5,844 bases of DNA, taken from Prevotella sp. CAG:755. Lineage in GTDB: Bacteria; Bacteroidota; Bacteroidia; Bacteroidales; Bacteroidaceae. Below, piece after piece: positions 5,415-5,844 of this stretch. The DNA is taken from assembly GCA_000431275.1 (NCBI GenBank), contig HF989226.1, positions 19,769 through 25,612 on the forward strand. The letters run 5' to 3'. The notes below the pieces were generated by a model, which saw only the letters and a list, made by a program, of their open reading frames with translations, made no database searches and was not told the origin of the DNA. A program made the position numbers and the translations under genes. Position 1 is the stretch's first letter, and every line of letters begins with the position of its first letter.

Positions 5415-5844
5415 ATGAGCCGAATCCTCTCCATAGATTATGGGAAAAAGCGCACGGGAATCGCCGTGACAGACCCTGCCCAAATCATAGCCAACGGGCT
5501 GACCACGGTGGCCACGCCCGAGCTGATGAAGTTCCTGACGGATTACATGAAGCGTGAGCCGGTCGAGCGTGTCGTGATGGGACTGCCCGTGCAGGCCAAC
5601 GGAGCACCTTCGGAAAACCAGCAGCGTGTGCGTTCGTTCGCCGGGCAGTTCCGCAAGGCTTTTCCCGGCATTCCCCTTGAATTCCACGACGAACGTTTTA
5701 CCTCCGTCTTGGCCCATCGGGCCATGCTCGACGGCGGGCTCCGGCGCATGGAGCGTCGGAACAAGGCGCTTGTCGATGAGATTAGCGCTACGATAATCCT
5801 GCAATCATACATGGAGTGGCGGCGTAACCAGCATAACAATCACA
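5415..5844 (+). CDS. ruvX: RuvX/YqgF Holliday-junction-resolvase-fold nuclease, cut off at window edge
   Basis: The first 143 codons of a RuvX/YqgF protein, running off the right edge. The family has an RNase H-like fold. In E. coli it is implicated in maturing the 5' end of pre-16S rRNA, and Holliday-junction cleavage has been reported for some members. The translation opens MSRILSIDYGKKRTGIAVTD, holding the first acidic catalytic residue Asp8 and the GxKRxGIA signature. VERVVMGLPV (50-59) and GAPSENQQRV (62-71) follow. FHDERFTS (90-97) supplies Glu93. VDEISATIIL (120-129) supplies Asp121. Members are usually about 135-150 residues, so the stop probably lies just past the window. The ATG at 5415 is required, as a later Met (residue 37) would delete Asp8. 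There is no Shine-Dalgarno motif. It is divergent from the queuosine unit and is the only plus-strand gene seen. Confidence 0.95.
   Translation, partial: MSRILSIDYGKKRTGIAVTDPAQIIANGLTTVATPELMKFLTDYMKREPVERVVMGLPVQANGAPSENQQRVRSFAGQFRKAFPGIPLEFHDERFTSVLAHRAMLDGGLRRMERRNKALVDEISATIILQSYMEWRRNQHNNH

Noticed and set aside
5331..5804. 157-codon open frame antisense to ruvX
   Set aside because: The plus strand encodes a clear RuvX with all catalytic motifs; the antisense product resembles nothing I recognise.

Overview
The window is a chromosomal housekeeping segment from a member of the Bacteroidota, most likely Bacteroidales (Prevotella/Bacteroides relatives). Three things point there. Three intergenic regions carry the phylum's characteristic -7 promoter element TAnnTTTG. 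The genes lack clear Shine-Dalgarno sequences and have A-rich or very short leaders. The YebC protein has the N-terminus I associate with Bacteroidota (MGRAFEYRKAAKLKRWG) rather than the MAGHSKW form of proteobacteria. The DNA looks moderately GC-rich by eye; I did not compute it. I see no phage, insertion sequence, tRNA, rRNA or CRISPR array.

Layout: five genes lie on the minus strand, and one gene at the right edge points the other way. From right to left on the minus strand, queD (4963-4610), queE (4604-4026) and a hemolysin III/PAQR membrane protein gene (4029-3364) form a compact transcription unit. The first two genes are 5 bp apart; the last two share an ATGA stop/start overlap. A TAACTTTG box about 37 bp before queD probably drives it. 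After a 78-bp gap with its own promoter (TATATTTG), a second unit holds pheT (3285-823), then 60 bp, then yebC (762-31). The first 30 bp of the window follow the yebC stop codon and show nothing recognisable. On the plus strand, ruvX/yqgF starts at 5415 and runs off the right edge.

Function: QueD and QueE catalyse consecutive steps toward 7-deazaguanine (preQ0), the precursor of queuosine in tRNA. PheT is the beta subunit of phenylalanyl-tRNA synthetase. YebC belongs to a family described both as transcription regulators and, more recently, as translation factors. Much of the window therefore serves tRNA and translation. RuvX is a Holliday-junction-resolvase-fold nuclease tied to pre-16S rRNA maturation. 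The hemolysin III-like protein is the functional outlier.

The least explained part is the 451-bp divergent spacer 4964-5414. It holds three direct repeats spaced exactly 21 bp apart, a small inverted repeat, and a ruvX promoter box so close to the ATG that the mRNA is predicted to be leaderless or nearly so. I found no convincing new biological system. The repeat array and the leaderless ruvX are the points most worth a second look.
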